Assembly (NCBI RefSeq): GCF_000964405.1
Contig: NZ_BANE01000334.1
Span: forward strand, 1-39,968
Direction: 5' to 3'
Source: Novacetimonas hansenii JCM 7643
GTDB lineage: Bacteria > Pseudomonadota > Alphaproteobacteria > Acetobacterales > Acetobacteraceae
DNA length: 39,968 nt
Shown: positions 17,720 to 25,412 of the stretch, one piece after another
Layout: every line of letters starts with the position of its first letter
Position numbering within the stretch: position 1 is the first letter of the stretch
Program-made: the position numbers and the translations under genes
Notes under the pieces: model-generated
Databases searched by the model: none
Seen by the model: only the letters and a program-made list of their open reading frames with translations
What the model was told of the DNA's origin: nothing

Positions 17720-18703
17720 TTATTTCCTATAACCACCAGGGTTCGCAACTCTCCATTGATAGGCATGCTTGATAAGCGTTTCTATATCGCTATATTTAGG
17801 GGACCATCTCACCTCTTTTTTGATTTTCTCTGGATTGGCAATCAGGATCGCGGGATCTCCCTGCCTGCGCTCTCCCACCGACCATGGCACTGGAATACCC
17901 GTTACTTTTTCAACGGTGTGTATGAGTTCCAGATTGGAATGGCCTTGTCCTGTGCCTATATTATAGGAAACGCTTTTTTCATTCAGGCTTGTCATGACAT
18001 CCAGATGTGCGGATGCCAGATCCGTTACATGGATATAGTCACGTATACATGTTCCATCCGGTGTGGGATAGTCATTCCCGAACAATACCAAGGGGGGGCG
18101 ACGCTTTAACCCGGCATCAATTATCAGGGGTAATAAATGCGTTTCCGGGTTATGATCTTCCCCCAGTCGCCCTAATGGGTCGGCCCCGGCGGCATTGAAG
18201 TAGCGCAGGCAGGCACTTTTCAGGCTATGGGCACGATCTGCCCAGTGCAACGCCCTTTCCACTACGAATTTACTCTCTCCGTAGGGAGACGCGGGATCGA
18301 TGGCACAGTTTTCGTCAATCAGGCTATCATCCATGTTGCTGAACAGCGACGCAGTGGAGGACAGGATGAATCTGGGAATTTCGTGTCGCACACAGGCATC
18401 AATTATGACAAATCCACCCAGCCCATTATTGCGCATATATTCAATGGGATTTCGCATGCTGTCGCCAACAAGGGATAGGGCAGCAAAATGTAGCACACCG
18501 TCCCACTGTCCATCGGAAAGTACCTTGTTGATCAGTTCGGAATCAAGCACACTTCCTTCGATAAATCGTGCGCCTTTGGGAACGGCGGATCTGTGGCCGG
18601 TGCTGAGATCATCAAGAATAACAATTTCATGTCCGGCCTCAAGAAATTCCAGACATACATGACTGCCAACGAAGCCTGCTCCACCGGTTACGAAATAACG
18701 CAT
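17720..18703 (-). CDS. galE: UDP-glucose 4-epimerase
   Basis: The enzyme interconverts UDP-glucose and UDP-galactose (or the N-acetyl forms) with tightly bound NAD. The 327-residue protein is an extended SDR with GGAGFVGS (7-14), LDDLSTGHR (30-38), the catalytic SST (115-117) and YGESK (141-145). It also has RYFNAAGADP, a GTCIRDYIHVTDLASAH segment and the late YNIGTGQGHSNLEL motif typical of GalE. The usual SSTAAVYG is SSTASLFS here. Base composition is low GC like the neighbouring glycan genes. The gene is separated from them by a 423 bp gap and preceded by noncoding or relic sequence. It probably supplies UDP-galactose for the glycan made by this island, or serves general galactose metabolism. 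Confidence 0.94.
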   Translation of the reverse strand: MRYFVTGGAGFVGSHVCLEFLEAGHEIVILDDLSTGHRSAVPKGARFIEGSVLDSELINKVLSDGQWDGVLHFAALSLVGDSMRNPIEYMRNNGLGGFVIIDACVRHEIPRFILSSTASLFSNMDDSLIDENCAIDPASPYGESKFVVERALHWADRAHSLKSACLRYFNAAGADPLGRLGEDHNPETHLLPLIIDAGLKRRPPLVLFGNDYPTPDGTCIRDYIHVTDLASAHLDVMTSLNEKSVSYNIGTGQGHSNLELIHTVEKVTGIPVPWSVGERRQGDPAILIANPEKIKKEVRWSPKYSDIETLIKHAYQWRVANPGGYRK

Positions 18704-19464
18704 AAATCAGAATCCATCACTTTACGTTGTTTATATTTACTTTCGGGCAACCTGTGGATTTATCTTGGCCTTATGCCCATATTTACGAGGTGGTCCAGTA
18801 TCGGGGGCATGGAATCATCAGGCTGTACAAGCAGGTTGTTATGGGATGGTCCTCTGCCTTGAACTGTGCATTCATAATGTTCATCCTGTTTGACAGTGAA
18901 GAACCATCCACCCTGTCTGGTATGGCTATCATGGTGCATGTGGGACGACATATATGGGGCAGGCGGTTCACGAAAGTCCCGGTGACCCTGACCGGAATAA
19001 GGGAGTCTTTCCCGCATGCCGCTACATAATACAACAGGAAGGCCGAGAAGCCGCGTATATGGAAAGACCTTGGCCATTTCATTCCGATCGCAGATGATTC
19101 CGTCGGCGAGAATGATATTCATTAGCCCGTTCCGGTTAGTTACAATACCTAATACATAGTTACGATGAACGCATACGAAAATCTGTTTTTGGAATCAATA
19201 GCTACCTGCTGAACGTCAGAAAGAACCGCCATTTTGGCGTGATATATGTTCCGGCCGTTTGCCTGTTGTCCAGCTTCTGATATCTTCATTTCATAATCCG
19301 AAATAATTTTCGGATGTGATTGGTCGTGATTAACGTATTTCGTGATATTATGGTATGGAATCATGGTAGATTTATGGTCATGGCACGGAAAAATTTCTGG
19401 AAAATGCAATATTTTCTGATTCTGTGATGGCTGTAATCTGGCATATATTTTCCAAACGTGCCGC
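18704..19464. pseudogene. Possible decayed coding sequence between galE and the YigZ-family gene
   Basis: These 761 bases contain no intact recognisable gene. On the minus strand a frame is open from about 19198 to 18760 (VTNRNGLMNIILADGIICDR... to the stop). Another frame covers 19149-19366 (from MIPYHN to FIVTMY) and stops where the first continues, which would fit a frameshifted old gene. Within it, RDFREPPAPYMSSH (about 18940-18980) resembles a stretch on the far side of galE, supported by a shared 16-base DNA block. I cannot name the family. There are no strong ribosome binding sites. The low-GC segment ends here, at the 3' end of the YigZ-family gene. The galE promoter should lie just above 18703. 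Confidence 0.35.
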
Positions 19465-20064
19465 CTAATCTTCCACTGCCCGGATAACGGCCTGCCCGCG
19501 CGTGATGTCGGTGATCCGCGCCCGCGCTTCTTCTTCGCGCACCTGCGGCAGGGTGATGCGCAGGTCCACGCCACCCGCGCCGAATGTTTCCTCATCAATC
19601 GTGGCGTCCATCGCCAGAAGGCGCGCGCGGATCAGGGCATGGTCGGAAAAGCCGCAGTGGAACCTCAGCCCCACCATCGGCACGATGGGCCGTGACGGCG
19701 CGGTACGCAGACATTCCGCCGCCGTCCCGCCATAGGCCCGGACCAGCCCGCCCGCGCCCAACTTGATGCCCCCGAACCAGCGCGTGACCACGACCACGGT
19801 GTGGTCGAAGCCCTGTCCCTCGATCACCTGCAGGATGGGCCGCCCCGCCGTGCCGCCGGGTTCGCCGTCATCATCGCTGCGATAGGCCTGCCCGATGCGA
19901 TAGGCCCAGCAGTTATGGGTGGCATCGGGATCGCTGACATCGGCGATGAACGCCATCGCCGCCTCGGCCGAGGATACGGGGGCCGCCTGCGCCAGGAACA
20001 GGCTTTTTCGGACTTCACGTTCCAGCATCACCTGCTGTGTCAGGATCAGGGATGTCCCGCTCAC
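19465..20064 (-). CDS. IMPACT/YigZ family protein
   Basis: This is a conserved cytoplasmic protein of the UPF0029/IMPACT family, about 199 residues. The hallmark DDGEPGGTAGRPIL (about 76-89 from the ORF start) is present, followed by VVVVTRWFGGIKLGAGGLVRAYGG, the most conserved block of the family. The C-terminal half is the variable RNA-binding-like domain. E. coli YigZ has no settled role; eukaryotic IMPACT regulates GCN2. The frame is open back into radA, but the GTG at 20064 starts 8 bases after the radA stop with GGGGAG upstream, which fits a short-spaced operon. A start at the downstream ATG (MLEREVRKSL, 20028) is possible. Confidence 0.88.
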   Translation of the reverse strand: MSGTSLILTQQVMLEREVRKSLFLAQAAPVSSAEAAMAFIADVSDPDATHNCWAYRIGQAYRSDDDGEPGGTAGRPILQVIEGQGFDHTVVVVTRWFGGIKLGAGGLVRAYGGTAAECLRTAPSRPIVPMVGLRFHCGFSDHALIRARLLAMDATIDEETFGAGGVDLRITLPQVREEEARARITDITRGQAVIRAVED

Positions 20065-20071
20065 GCCGGGG

Positions 20072-21466
20072 TCACTCCCCCTCTGTGGCGAACAGGCTGA
20101 CCAGATCGCCAAGGTGGCCTATCTCATGCAACTGCATGCCTTCGGGGGCACTGGGACGGCGGTTCCCCCGTGCAATGCGACGCGGCAGGTAGGCGCTCTC
20201 GAACCCTAGCTTGTGCGCTTCCTTCAGGCGTGTATCGGCCAGCGAGACCTGACGCACTTCCCCCGACAGGCCGACTTCGCCGAAATACACTGCGCCCGCA
20301 TGCGTCGGCTGTCCCGTCGCCGCCGAAACCAGCGCCGCCGCCACCGCAAGGTCGGCGGCAGGCTCCATCACCCGCAGTCCGCCTGCAATGTTCAGGTGGA
20401 CATCCATGGCGTTCAGCTTCATCCCGCAACGTGATTCCAGCACCGCAAGCAGCATGTTCAGCCGCGCCGTCTCCCACCCGACCACGGCGCGACGTGGTGC
20501 GCCATCGCCTGCTTTGGGCGACAACAGTGCCTGCACCTCCAGCAGGACGGGCCGCGTGCCCTCCATCCCGGCAAAGACCGCCGATCCCGCGATATGCCCG
20601 CGCCGTTCAGCCAGGAACAGGGCGGAAGGGTTGGGCACCTCCACCAATCCCTGATCGGTCATGGCGAAGACACCGATTTCATCTGTCGCACCAAAACGGT
20701 TTTTTGCCGCGCGCAGGATGCGGAACTGATGCCCGCGATCGCCCTCGAAATACATCACCGCGTCAACCATATGTTCCAGCACGCGTGGCCCCGCCAGCGC
20801 GCCTTCCTTGGTCACATGGCCCACCAGCATCAGGCAGAAACCGCGCTGCTTGGCCAGGCGGATCAGTTCAAAGGCGGAGGAACGGACCTGGCTTACGGTG
20901 CCCGGCGCGCTTTCGACCGTTTCCATCCACATCGTCTGGATGGAGTCGATGACCACCAGCGCCACGTCGCGCTCACCTTCCAACGTCGCGGTGATGTCCG
21001 CGACGTTGATCGCCGCCGCCAGTTCCAGTCCCGGCGTGTCCAGCCCAAGGCGGCGCGCGCGCAGGCGGATCTGGTCCACCGCTTCCTCGCCAGAGATATA
21101 CATGACCCTGCGCCCCATCGCGGCCAGTGCGCAGGCCCCCTGAAGCAGCAGGGTCGATTTGCCGATGCCCGGATCACCGCCCACCAGCACGACAGAGGCC
21201 GGGACCATACCACCGCCCAGCACGCGGTCGAGTTCGCTGATCCGTGTCTCGATCCGTTCGGGCGGCGGCGTGTCCCCATCCAACCCGACCAGTTCGATGC
21301 GTTTGCCCCGGCTGCGGCGGGGGGCGACGGCACCGCCTGCCGTGGGTTCGACCGTTTCCTCCACGATGCTGTTCCATGCGCCGCACGCGTCGCACCGACC
21401 CGACCATTTCGGAAAAACCGCGCCACAGGACTGGCATACGAAACGGTTGGCAGGGCGGCGGGCCAT
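20072..21466 (-). CDS. radA: DNA repair protein RadA (Sms)
   Basis: This is a DnaB-like ATPase that drives branch migration during recombinational repair. The 464-residue protein has the N-terminal C4 zinc finger C-x2-C-x10-C-x2-C (C11, C14, C25, C28) and Walker A GGDPGIGKST (96-105). It has the RadA-specific KNRFGATDEIG motif at about 246, and a C-terminal Lon-protease-like domain with the conserved MDVHLNIAGGLRVMEPAADLAVAAALVSA stretch. The length is standard. It is followed 7 bp later by the YigZ-family gene. Upstream lies a palindromic dispersed repeat that separates it from mlaF. Confidence 0.97.
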   Translation of the reverse strand: MARRPANRFVCQSCGAVFPKWSGRCDACGAWNSIVEETVEPTAGGAVAPRRSRGKRIELVGLDGDTPPPERIETRISELDRVLGGGMVPASVVLVGGDPGIGKSTLLLQGACALAAMGRRVMYISGEEAVDQIRLRARRLGLDTPGLELAAAINVADITATLEGERDVALVVIDSIQTMWMETVESAPGTVSQVRSSAFELIRLAKQRGFCLMLVGHVTKEGALAGPRVLEHMVDAVMYFEGDRGHQFRILRAAKNRFGATDEIGVFAMTDQGLVEVPNPSALFLAERRGHIAGSAVFAGMEGTRPVLLEVQALLSPKAGDGAPRRAVVGWETARLNMLLAVLESRCGMKLNAMDVHLNIAGGLRVMEPAADLAVAAALVSAATGQPTHAGAVYFGEVGLSGEVRQVSLADTRLKEAHKLGFESAYLPRRIARGNRRPSAPEGMQLHEIGHLGDLVSLFATEGE

Positions 21467-21552
21467 CTTGATTCCTCAGCTTGTGAAAAGGCGGCGGATC
21501 TGTCGTGCCGGGACTGTCTGAAAAGATCGGGCCGACAATATACTGAAATCAT

Positions 21553-21635
21553 AAAGGTTTTTGGTGAAGCTTTTTGCAAAAAGCTTCAAAGACGCCGCCG
21601 TTTTGAAAAAAGGCGGCACCCAAAAACTTTTAACA
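21553..21635. repeat. Nested palindromic intergenic element
   Basis: Three symmetries nest in about 80 bases. Outer arms AAAGGTTTTTGG and CCAAAAACTTT lie at 21553-21564 and 21620-21630. A perfect 24-base palindrome lies at 21565-21588 (core AGCTTTTTGCAAAAAGCT). A GCCGCC/GGCGGC stem with an A/T-rich loop lies at 21594-21617. The window's first bases (CCAAAAACTTTT) match the right arm, so this is probably one copy of a dispersed family. It lies in the 185 bp between mlaF and radA and could also act as a terminator for mlaF. Confidence 0.7.
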
Positions 21636-21651
21636 TTTTACAGACAGTCCC

Positions 21652-22443
21652 TCAGACGCGGACATCCACCTTGATCGGTCCCTCGCGGCGACCATGGGTG
21701 AACTGGTCAACAATCGGGTTGCCACTGGCAAGCAGCGATGTCGCCGCCCCCTGCCAGATCAGCTTGCCTTCATACAGCATCGCCGCCTGATCGCCGATCC
21801 GCTGGGCGGAGGCCATGTCATGGGTGATCGCAATCGCGGTCGAGCCCAGCTTGCGCACGCAATCGACGATCAGTCCGTCAATCACCGCCCCCATGATGGG
21901 ATCAAGGCCGGTGGTCGGTTCGTCAAAGAACAGGATTTCCGGCCGTGCCGCGATTGCGCGCGCAAGGCCCACGCGCTTTTGCATTCCGCCTGACAGTTCA
22001 GCAGGCGACAACGCGCCAACACCCGGGTCCATGCCCACCTGTTCAAGCAGCTCTCCCGCGCGTTTCTTTGCATCCGCGCGGCTGATTTTATGTTTGTGCT
22101 GCCGTCCTGCCGCCATCAGGCCGAACGCCACATTTTCCCATACCGTCAGACTGTCGAACAGGGCGGCATTCTGGAACAGCATGCCGATCTTTTCCATATA
22201 TGGTTCACGGTGGCGTGGCGACAGTGCGGTGACATCCACGCCGTCGATTTCGATCGTACCTGCATCCGGCGTCACCAGCCCGAGGATACAGCGCAGCAGC
22301 ACCGACTTGCCGGTGCCGGACCCGCCGATGATGACGAAGGACGTCCCCTCCATCACATCAAGGTCCACCCCGTTGAGCACCACCTTCGGGCCAAAGGATT
22401 TGCACAGGCCGCGAATGCGGATTTTCGGTGTCGGTCCGGTCAT
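21652..22443 (-). CDS. mlaF: MlaF-type ABC transporter ATP-binding protein
   Basis: This is the ATPase of an Mla-like system that moves phospholipids between inner and outer membranes. The 263-residue protein has Walker A GGSGTGKS (40-47), the Q-loop MLFQNAALFDSLTV, the signature LSGGMQKR and Walker B/D-loop ILFFDEPTTGLDP. It also has the switch THD. LFDSLTVWENVAF and the LSGGM(Q/K)KRVGLARA form are characteristic of the MlaF/Ttg2A branch. Its start overlaps the mlaE stop by 4 bp (ATGA), so the two are translated as a unit. mlaD, mlaC and mlaB are not found beside it. Confidence 0.92.
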   Translation of the reverse strand: MTGPTPKIRIRGLCKSFGPKVVLNGVDLDVMEGTSFVIIGGSGTGKSVLLRCILGLVTPDAGTIEIDGVDVTALSPRHREPYMEKIGMLFQNAALFDSLTVWENVAFGLMAAGRQHKHKISRADAKKRAGELLEQVGMDPGVGALSPAELSGGMQKRVGLARAIAARPEILFFDEPTTGLDPIMGAVIDGLIVDCVRKLGSTAIAITHDMASAQRIGDQAAMLYEGKLIWQGAATSLLASGNPIVDQFTHGRREGPIKVDVRV

Positions 22444-23225
22444 TGCGAAAAGAACACATCCGTCAGGAGGTAATCAAAGGTCAGCAGCAGGATCGACGCC
22501 GCGACAACCGCCGCCGTCGTGGCTGCCCCCACGCCCTCGGCCCCGCCACGGCTGTGATAGCCGTGGTAGCACCCCATCAGCGCGATCAGGAAGCCGAAGA
22601 TCGCGGCCTTTGCCAGTCCCACGGTCACGTCCATCATCCTGAACGACGCGATGGTGGCGGAGATATAGGCCTGTGGTACGAAGTTGAGCTTCATGACACA
22701 GACGATGAAGCCCCCCATGACGCCAAGGATATCGGCGATGATGACCAGGAACGGCAGCGCCAGCGTCCCGGCCAGAAGACGTGGGGTGACAAGGTATTTG
22801 ATCGGGTTGGTCGAAAGTGTGCTGAGCGCGTCGATCTGGTTGGTCACCCGCATCGTGCCGATTTCCGCCGACATTGCGGCGCCGACGCGCCCCGCCACCA
22901 TCAACCCCGCCAGCACCGGGCCAAGTTCACGCGTGACGGCCAGGATGACAATGCCTGCGATCGCGCTTTGCGCATGGTACTGCGCAAAACCGGTATAGGA
23001 TTGCAGTGCGATGACGCCGCCCGAAAACAGCGCCGTCAGCGCGACGACGGGAAGGGAGAAATACCCGATCTCGATCAGTGACCCGCAGAAGGTCCGCCAG
23101 TAGAAAGGGGGGCGCACAAGGTGTGAAACCGCCAGCAGCCCGAACAGTGCCACCTGCCCCGCCATGCGGACCATGTCGAGCAGTGTACGGCCGATGCCTG
23201 CGATGAAATCGAGGATTTTATCCAT
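22440..23225 (-). CDS. mlaE: MlaE-type lipid ABC transporter permease
   Basis: This is the membrane subunit partner of the adjacent MlaF ATPase. The 261-residue protein has about five or six hydrophobic segments. It has the conserved MlaE sequence TRELGPVLAGLMVAGRVGAAMSAEIGTMRVTNQIDAL in the middle (about 118-155) and GAEGVGAATTAAVV near the C-terminus, both diagnostic of this permease family. It is first of the two-gene mlaE-mlaF unit. The substrate-binding MCE protein MlaD, usually just downstream, is absent; a dispersed repeat and radA follow instead. Confidence 0.92.
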   Translation of the reverse strand: MDKILDFIAGIGRTLLDMVRMAGQVALFGLLAVSHLVRPPFYWRTFCGSLIEIGYFSLPVVALTALFSGGVIALQSYTGFAQYHAQSAIAGIVILAVTRELGPVLAGLMVAGRVGAAMSAEIGTMRVTNQIDALSTLSTNPIKYLVTPRLLAGTLALPFLVIIADILGVMGGFIVCVMKLNFVPQAYISATIASFRMMDVTVGLAKAAIFGFLIALMGCYHGYHSRGGAEGVGAATTAAVVAASILLLTFDYLLTDVFFSQ

Positions 23226-23377
23226 GCGCGCGCTCCCGACGGGGCTGCGGCACGGAGCGGGAGAGGAAAGCGGACATCTTCCTGCCGTAGCGCGGGATTG
23301 TCATGGCGTCAAAGCCAAACCGCGTGAGCCCCATGGCCCCGACGATGGCCGCGACGGTTGTATCGGGGCCCCGCGCC

Positions 23378-23407
23378 AAAAAAAAGGCGGCGTCGTGAGA
23401 CGCCGCC
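23378..23407 (-). terminator. Intrinsic terminator of the MFS gene
   Basis: On the minus strand GGCGGCGTC and GACGCCGCC form a perfect 9 bp stem around a TCAC loop, followed directly by eight T residues. It lies 82 bases past the MFS stop codon and matches the direction of that gene. It is the clearest intrinsic terminator in the window. Confidence 0.85.
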
Positions 23408-23488
23408 AGAGTTTAGGGAGGAAACGTCCATGAAGCACACACGTCATGCGGCTTCGCCCCCAAGGATGGAAAAAGCGATCGACCGGTG

Positions 23489-24769
23489 TCAAGCAGAAGT
23501 GCCAGAAAGGGATGCATGTGATACTTTTTTATCACATATATGCCGCCAGATATTGCACGCCACCATCGCGATTACCCCCGCCATCATCGTGACCGCCAGA
23601 GGCACGGGCGTATGGAATGTCACATGTCCCAGCACAAATCCGCTGAATGCCGCGAGTGAGAATTGGATCGTGCCCATCAGTGCCGATGCGCTTCCGGCCT
23701 GATGTCCATGATGGGTAAAGGCCAGAACCATCGCGTTCGGTCCGATAAAGCCAAGCGTGCTGGTAATCCCCATGATCAGCAGACAGATCACGACCGGATG
23801 TTGCGGCCCGGCAAAACCCGACAGCGACAGCGCAAGGCACAGCGTGCTGGTACACAGGCACACCACGATGCCAGCGTTCAGCAACCGCGTCAGGGAATGG
23901 TGATGCACCAGCCATCCGTTAAGCTGCGCCCCGGCGATGAAGAATGCGGCGTTGATGCCGAAAAACATCCCGAACTGTAGCGGTGTGAAGTGCAGCAGCT
24001 TTTCAAACAGTATGGGCGACGCCGTAAGGTAGGCGAACATGACGAATGACGAAAAGCTGGTGATCAGCGCGCTGGACATAAAGACCGGTTCACGCACCAG
24101 CCCCATATAGCGCGAGGCGATGCCCGATGCAGATAGCGGGATGCGCCGTGCGTGGGGCATGGTGTCGGGCATTGCCGCGGCCACCGCCACCAGCCCCAGC
24201 GCGGAATAGAGAACCGCAATCCAGAAAATCCACCGCCAATGCCCGACCGACAGCACAAGACTGCCTAAGGAGGGGGCAAGGATCGGCATAAGGCCGAAGA
24301 CCAGTGTCAGTTGCGACATGATTTTCGCGCCCTGCTGCCCTGTTGCGACATCCCGCACGATGGCGCGCGGTACTACCGAACACGCGGACCCGCCCAGTGC
24401 GGCGACAAAACGACATACGCAGAACAGGTCCAGCGTGGTGGCGCAGGCACACCCGATGGAGGCCAGCATAAATACGGCAAGTCCCCCGATCAGGGGAATC
24501 CGCCGTCCCAGCCGGTCAGACAGTGGCCCCATGCTGAACTGTCCCACCGCCAGCCCGGCGAACCATGCCGCCAGCGTGATCTGGCTGGCCCCATTGCGGC
24601 CATTCGCAAGTTCGAGGTCCAGCACGGGGAAGGCGGGCAGGTACATGTCGGTCGAAAGCGGCCCGATCGCGGTCAGCATTCCCAAAAGCCCGATCATCCA
24701 CATCGGCATGAGTGGCGGCAGGGCGGACAGGACAGGACGGGAGGATGTGGTCGGGGCGGCAATGGGCAT
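23489..24769 (-). CDS. Bcr/CflA-type multidrug MFS transporter
   Basis: This is an inner-membrane drug:proton antiporter of the 12-helix DHA1 group. The protein is about 426 residues, the usual size. The first helix region GLLGMLTAIGPLSTDMYLPAFP (about 40-60) is the Bcr/CflA signature. The GPLSDRLGRRIPLIGG segment is MFS motif A between helices 2 and 3, and RFVAALGGSACSVVPRAIVRDV is the helix 4-5 region typical of the family. A GTG lies upstream at 24802, but the ATG at 24769 gives the more normal N-terminus. Neither has a strong ribosome binding site. The gene stands alone with its own terminator. Substrate is unknown. Confidence 0.9.
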   Translation of the reverse strand: MPIAAPTTSSRPVLSALPPLMPMWMIGLLGMLTAIGPLSTDMYLPAFPVLDLELANGRNGASQITLAAWFAGLAVGQFSMGPLSDRLGRRIPLIGGLAVFMLASIGCACATTLDLFCVCRFVAALGGSACSVVPRAIVRDVATGQQGAKIMSQLTLVFGLMPILAPSLGSLVLSVGHWRWIFWIAVLYSALGLVAVAAAMPDTMPHARRIPLSASGIASRYMGLVREPVFMSSALITSFSSFVMFAYLTASPILFEKLLHFTPLQFGMFFGINAAFFIAGAQLNGWLVHHHSLTRLLNAGIVVCLCTSTLCLALSLSGFAGPQHPVVICLLIMGITSTLGFIGPNAMVLAFTHHGHQAGSASALMGTIQFSLAAFSGFVLGHVTFHTPVPLAVTMMAGVIAMVACNIWRHICDKKVSHASLSGTSA

Positions 24770-25017
24770 TGGAACGTGGCTCTGGGGCAGGGCGGGCGGC
24801 ACAGCGAATGTGACGGTCGGCGTGACTTCGGGTTTTCATATCCGTGGTTTCGGGGGTGTTTGTCCATGTTTTCATGCACCGCGATATGTTCCGGTGCGAC
24901 ATGACGGAGGGGCGCTGCATGCATGTCCACCATGGTCTTATCCGCTGCTTGGATTACCGGGGCGAAGCCGCTATGTCAGGCACGCTTGAAGTTCCTGCAT
25001 ATTGAAAGAGAACGCAC

Positions 25018-25254
25018 ATGACCGAGACCGTTCCCGATCGCCTGTCGGCCAATCCCTCCAGCCCGTTTTATAACGAAGCCCTGCTTGAGCGCGGTATTGG
25101 CGTCCGCTTCAAGGGGATCGAGAAGAACAATGTCGAGGAATACTGCATCAGCGAAGGCTGGGTCCGCCTTGCCGTGGGCAAGAGCACGGATCGCCATGGC
25201 AATCCGATGACCATGCTGGTGCGCGGCCCGGTCGAGGTCTGGATCAAGGATTGA
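25018..25254 (+). CDS. DUF3297 family protein
   Basis: This small conserved protein of 78 residues is of unknown function and widespread in alphaproteobacteria. The sequence fits the DUF3297 pattern throughout: an N-terminal PDRLS-x-NPSSPFYNE, then RGIGVRFKGIEKNNVEEYC, then SEGWVRLAVGKS and a short C-terminal strand ending VEVWIKD. There is no signal peptide or membrane helix, so it is probably cytoplasmic. The ATG at 25018 follows an AGAGAA stretch. It stands alone on the plus strand and converges with hpnN across a repeat-rich gap. Confidence 0.8.
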   Translation: MTETVPDRLSANPSSPFYNEALLERGIGVRFKGIEKNNVEEYCISEGWVRLAVGKSTDRHGNPMTMLVRGPVEVWIKD

Positions 25255-25284
25255 TTTGCTGCCCCCGCGAAGGAAGTTCCGCGC

Positions 25285-25410
25285 GGGCGACGTCCGGGCT
25301 CTGCCCGGACCCGGCAGGGATCACGATCCCTGCACCCTGATTCGTTTATAAAGTCATGGTTTCCAAAGGTCCGTGACCTTTGGCGGGGTTTCAGGGGCAG
25401 AGCCCCTGAG
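25285..25410. repeat. Dispersed multi-hairpin intergenic repeat, copy B
   Basis: This element contains four successive inverted repeats: GTCCGGGC/GCCCGGAC, GCAGGGAT/ATCCCTGC, CCAAAGGT/ACCTTTGG and CAGGGGC/GCCCCTG. Order and sequence closely match 113-235. It fills the gap between the convergent DUF3297 and hpnN genes and ends 3 bases before the hpnN stop. The stacked stems may terminate transcription from both sides. Confidence 0.78.
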
Positions 25411-25412
25411 GC

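Noticed and set aside
20594-21790. Plus-strand frame of 398 codons
   Set aside because: It is antisense to radA and extends through the palindromic repeat. No conserved motif.
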